Source: Brevundimonas vesicularis
GTDB taxonomy: Bacteria; Pseudomonadota; Alphaproteobacteria; Caulobacterales; Caulobacteraceae
NCBI RefSeq assembly: GCF_027105095.1
Contig: NZ_CP114278.1
Coordinates: forward strand, 1,302,001-1,366,000
Direction: 5' to 3'
DNA: 64,000 bases
Shown piece after piece: positions 63,642 to 64,000 of the stretch (position 1 is its first letter; each line of letters begins with the position of its first letter). The notes below the pieces were generated by a model. The model was given only the letters and a program-made list of their open reading frames with translations. It did not search any database and had not been told where the DNA came from. Position numbers and translations under genes: made by a program.

Positions 63642-63883
63642 CCGACGCCATTTCCTTGCCGCGCGGCGGCGCCGACGTGTTGAACAATCTGCTGGCCCAG
63701 CGTTCGTCCTGGCACGGCTGGGAGGGCGGCCATCCGGCGCGGTCGCCGGAGGCGCAGGACGCCTTCACCGAGCGGGCGCGGGCCATCACCGCCATGCGTG
63801 AGATCGGCCTGATCGACGAGAACGGCATGCTGACCGAGGCCGGCCGCCTGACCGCCGAAGCGTGGAACCGGCGACATGCCTAA
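63638..63883 (+). CDS. Small hypothetical phage protein
   Basis: The product has 81 residues from a TTG. GADVLNNLLAQRSSWHGWEGGHPARSP and EIGLIDENGMLTEAGRLTAEAW suggest a small helical DNA- or protein-binding fold. It is probably an early-region accessory; no function is assigned. Confidence 0.6.
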   Translation: MTDAISLPRGGADVLNNLLAQRSSWHGWEGGHPARSPEAQDAFTERARAITAMREIGLIDENGMLTEAGRLTAEAWNRRHA

Positions 63884-64000
63884 GCACCACACTCGCAAAC
63901 GCCACCGCGAAGACCCGCGCCAGATGGCCCTGTCGTTCGACGCCCCGCCTCGCGTGACGCCGACCGAAGGGCTGCTCGCCGGCCTGGACACCTACGTCTC
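63876..64000 (+). CDS. Phage early protein, 5' part only
   Basis: The ATG overlaps the preceding gene by 8 nt. Forty-one full codons are present before the window ends: a basic start (MPKHHTRKRHREDPRQ) and TEGLLAGLDTYVS. The product cannot be identified from this part. Confidence 0.5.
   Translation, partial: MPKHHTRKRHREDPRQMALSFDAPPRVTPTEGLLAGLDTYV

Larger units (their letters stand above)
60130..64000 (+). mobile_element. Left part of a Mu-like transposable prophage (right end outside window)
   Basis: The order is that of Mu-type phages: a TG-starting end with repeated boxes, leftward genes with a CI/S24 repressor, then a Ner-like protein and early genes (ParB-domain and small proteins) rightward. 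The transposase genes would lie just beyond the window. The exact left end (TGTTAGGGGAC at 60130) is inferred from repeats and from the end of the acyltransferase gene at 60108. Confidence 0.65.

Overview
The window is GC-rich alphaproteobacterial DNA. The gene content and order (guaB, a MAPEG protein, an RsmB-type methyltransferase, a small phosphorylase, guaA; tamA-tamB; scoAB; a CFA-like methyltransferase followed by DUF2177) and the frequent TTG/GTG starts and ATGA/GTGA/TTGA overlaps suggest a member of the Caulobacteraceae, most likely Brevundimonas. The genus is inferred from memory of such genomes; no search was run.

Bases 1-35761 look like ordinary chromosome: an M20 peptidase (cut by the window edge), an ArsC-type reductase, the outer-membrane assembly pair tamA/tamB, a CaiB-type CoA-transferase, tRNA-Lys, tRNA-modifying enzymes (tgt, a TrmN6-like enzyme, trmFO), isoprenoid enzymes, a VIT1-like transporter, scoAB, a polysaccharide cluster with UDP-galactopyranose mutase and a galactofuranosyltransferase-like enzyme (20427-28242), a cyclophilin, rlmE, and purine genes guaB and guaA. 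Points of note are a Tgt lacking the three zinc cysteines and a palindromic repeat inserted in frame in the RsmB-like gene.

Directly after guaA comes a mobile region (about 35.8-60.1 kb). It opens with a tyrosine recombinase and an AlpA-type regulator, with shared paired TTCGG boxes beside guaA/int and in front of alpA. Next is a scar of truncated genes (an arsenite-efflux-like C-terminus, a sliver resembling ArsH, and a NAD synthetase without its glutaminase domain). A heavy-metal block follows. Its left, leftward-transcribed arm resembles the pbr lead-resistance set: a cytochrome c-FTR1 permease (PbrT-like), a dihydrolipoamide dehydrogenase, a CYP152-type peroxygenase, a MerR regulator, a frameshifted MAPEG gene and lspA (PbrC-like), preceded by a textbook MerR-type promoter. 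Its right arm has a decayed CDF gene, a small Cys/His-rich exported protein, czcCBA, an intact CDF gene, an isoprenylcysteine-methyltransferase-like protein, a P1B-4 type ATPase, a DUF305 protein, a membrane protein and an acyltransferase carrying a run of 14 G.

From about 60130 to the window end lies what looks like the left end of a Mu-like transposable prophage: terminal repeats, a leftward set of small genes and a CI/S24 repressor, then rightward a Ner-like protein, a ParB-domain protein and small early genes. Two near-identical 14-bp dyads flank the Ner-like gene and are probable repressor operators.

The metal genes fit a division of labour: CzcCBA exports across the envelope, the P-type ATPase and CDF protein clear the cytoplasm, and the DUF305 and Cys/His-rich proteins bind metal in the periplasm. 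Several genes in the block act on membranes or lipoproteins (LspA, MAPEG, ICMT-like, acyltransferase, CYP152), which hints at envelope remodelling as part of the response.
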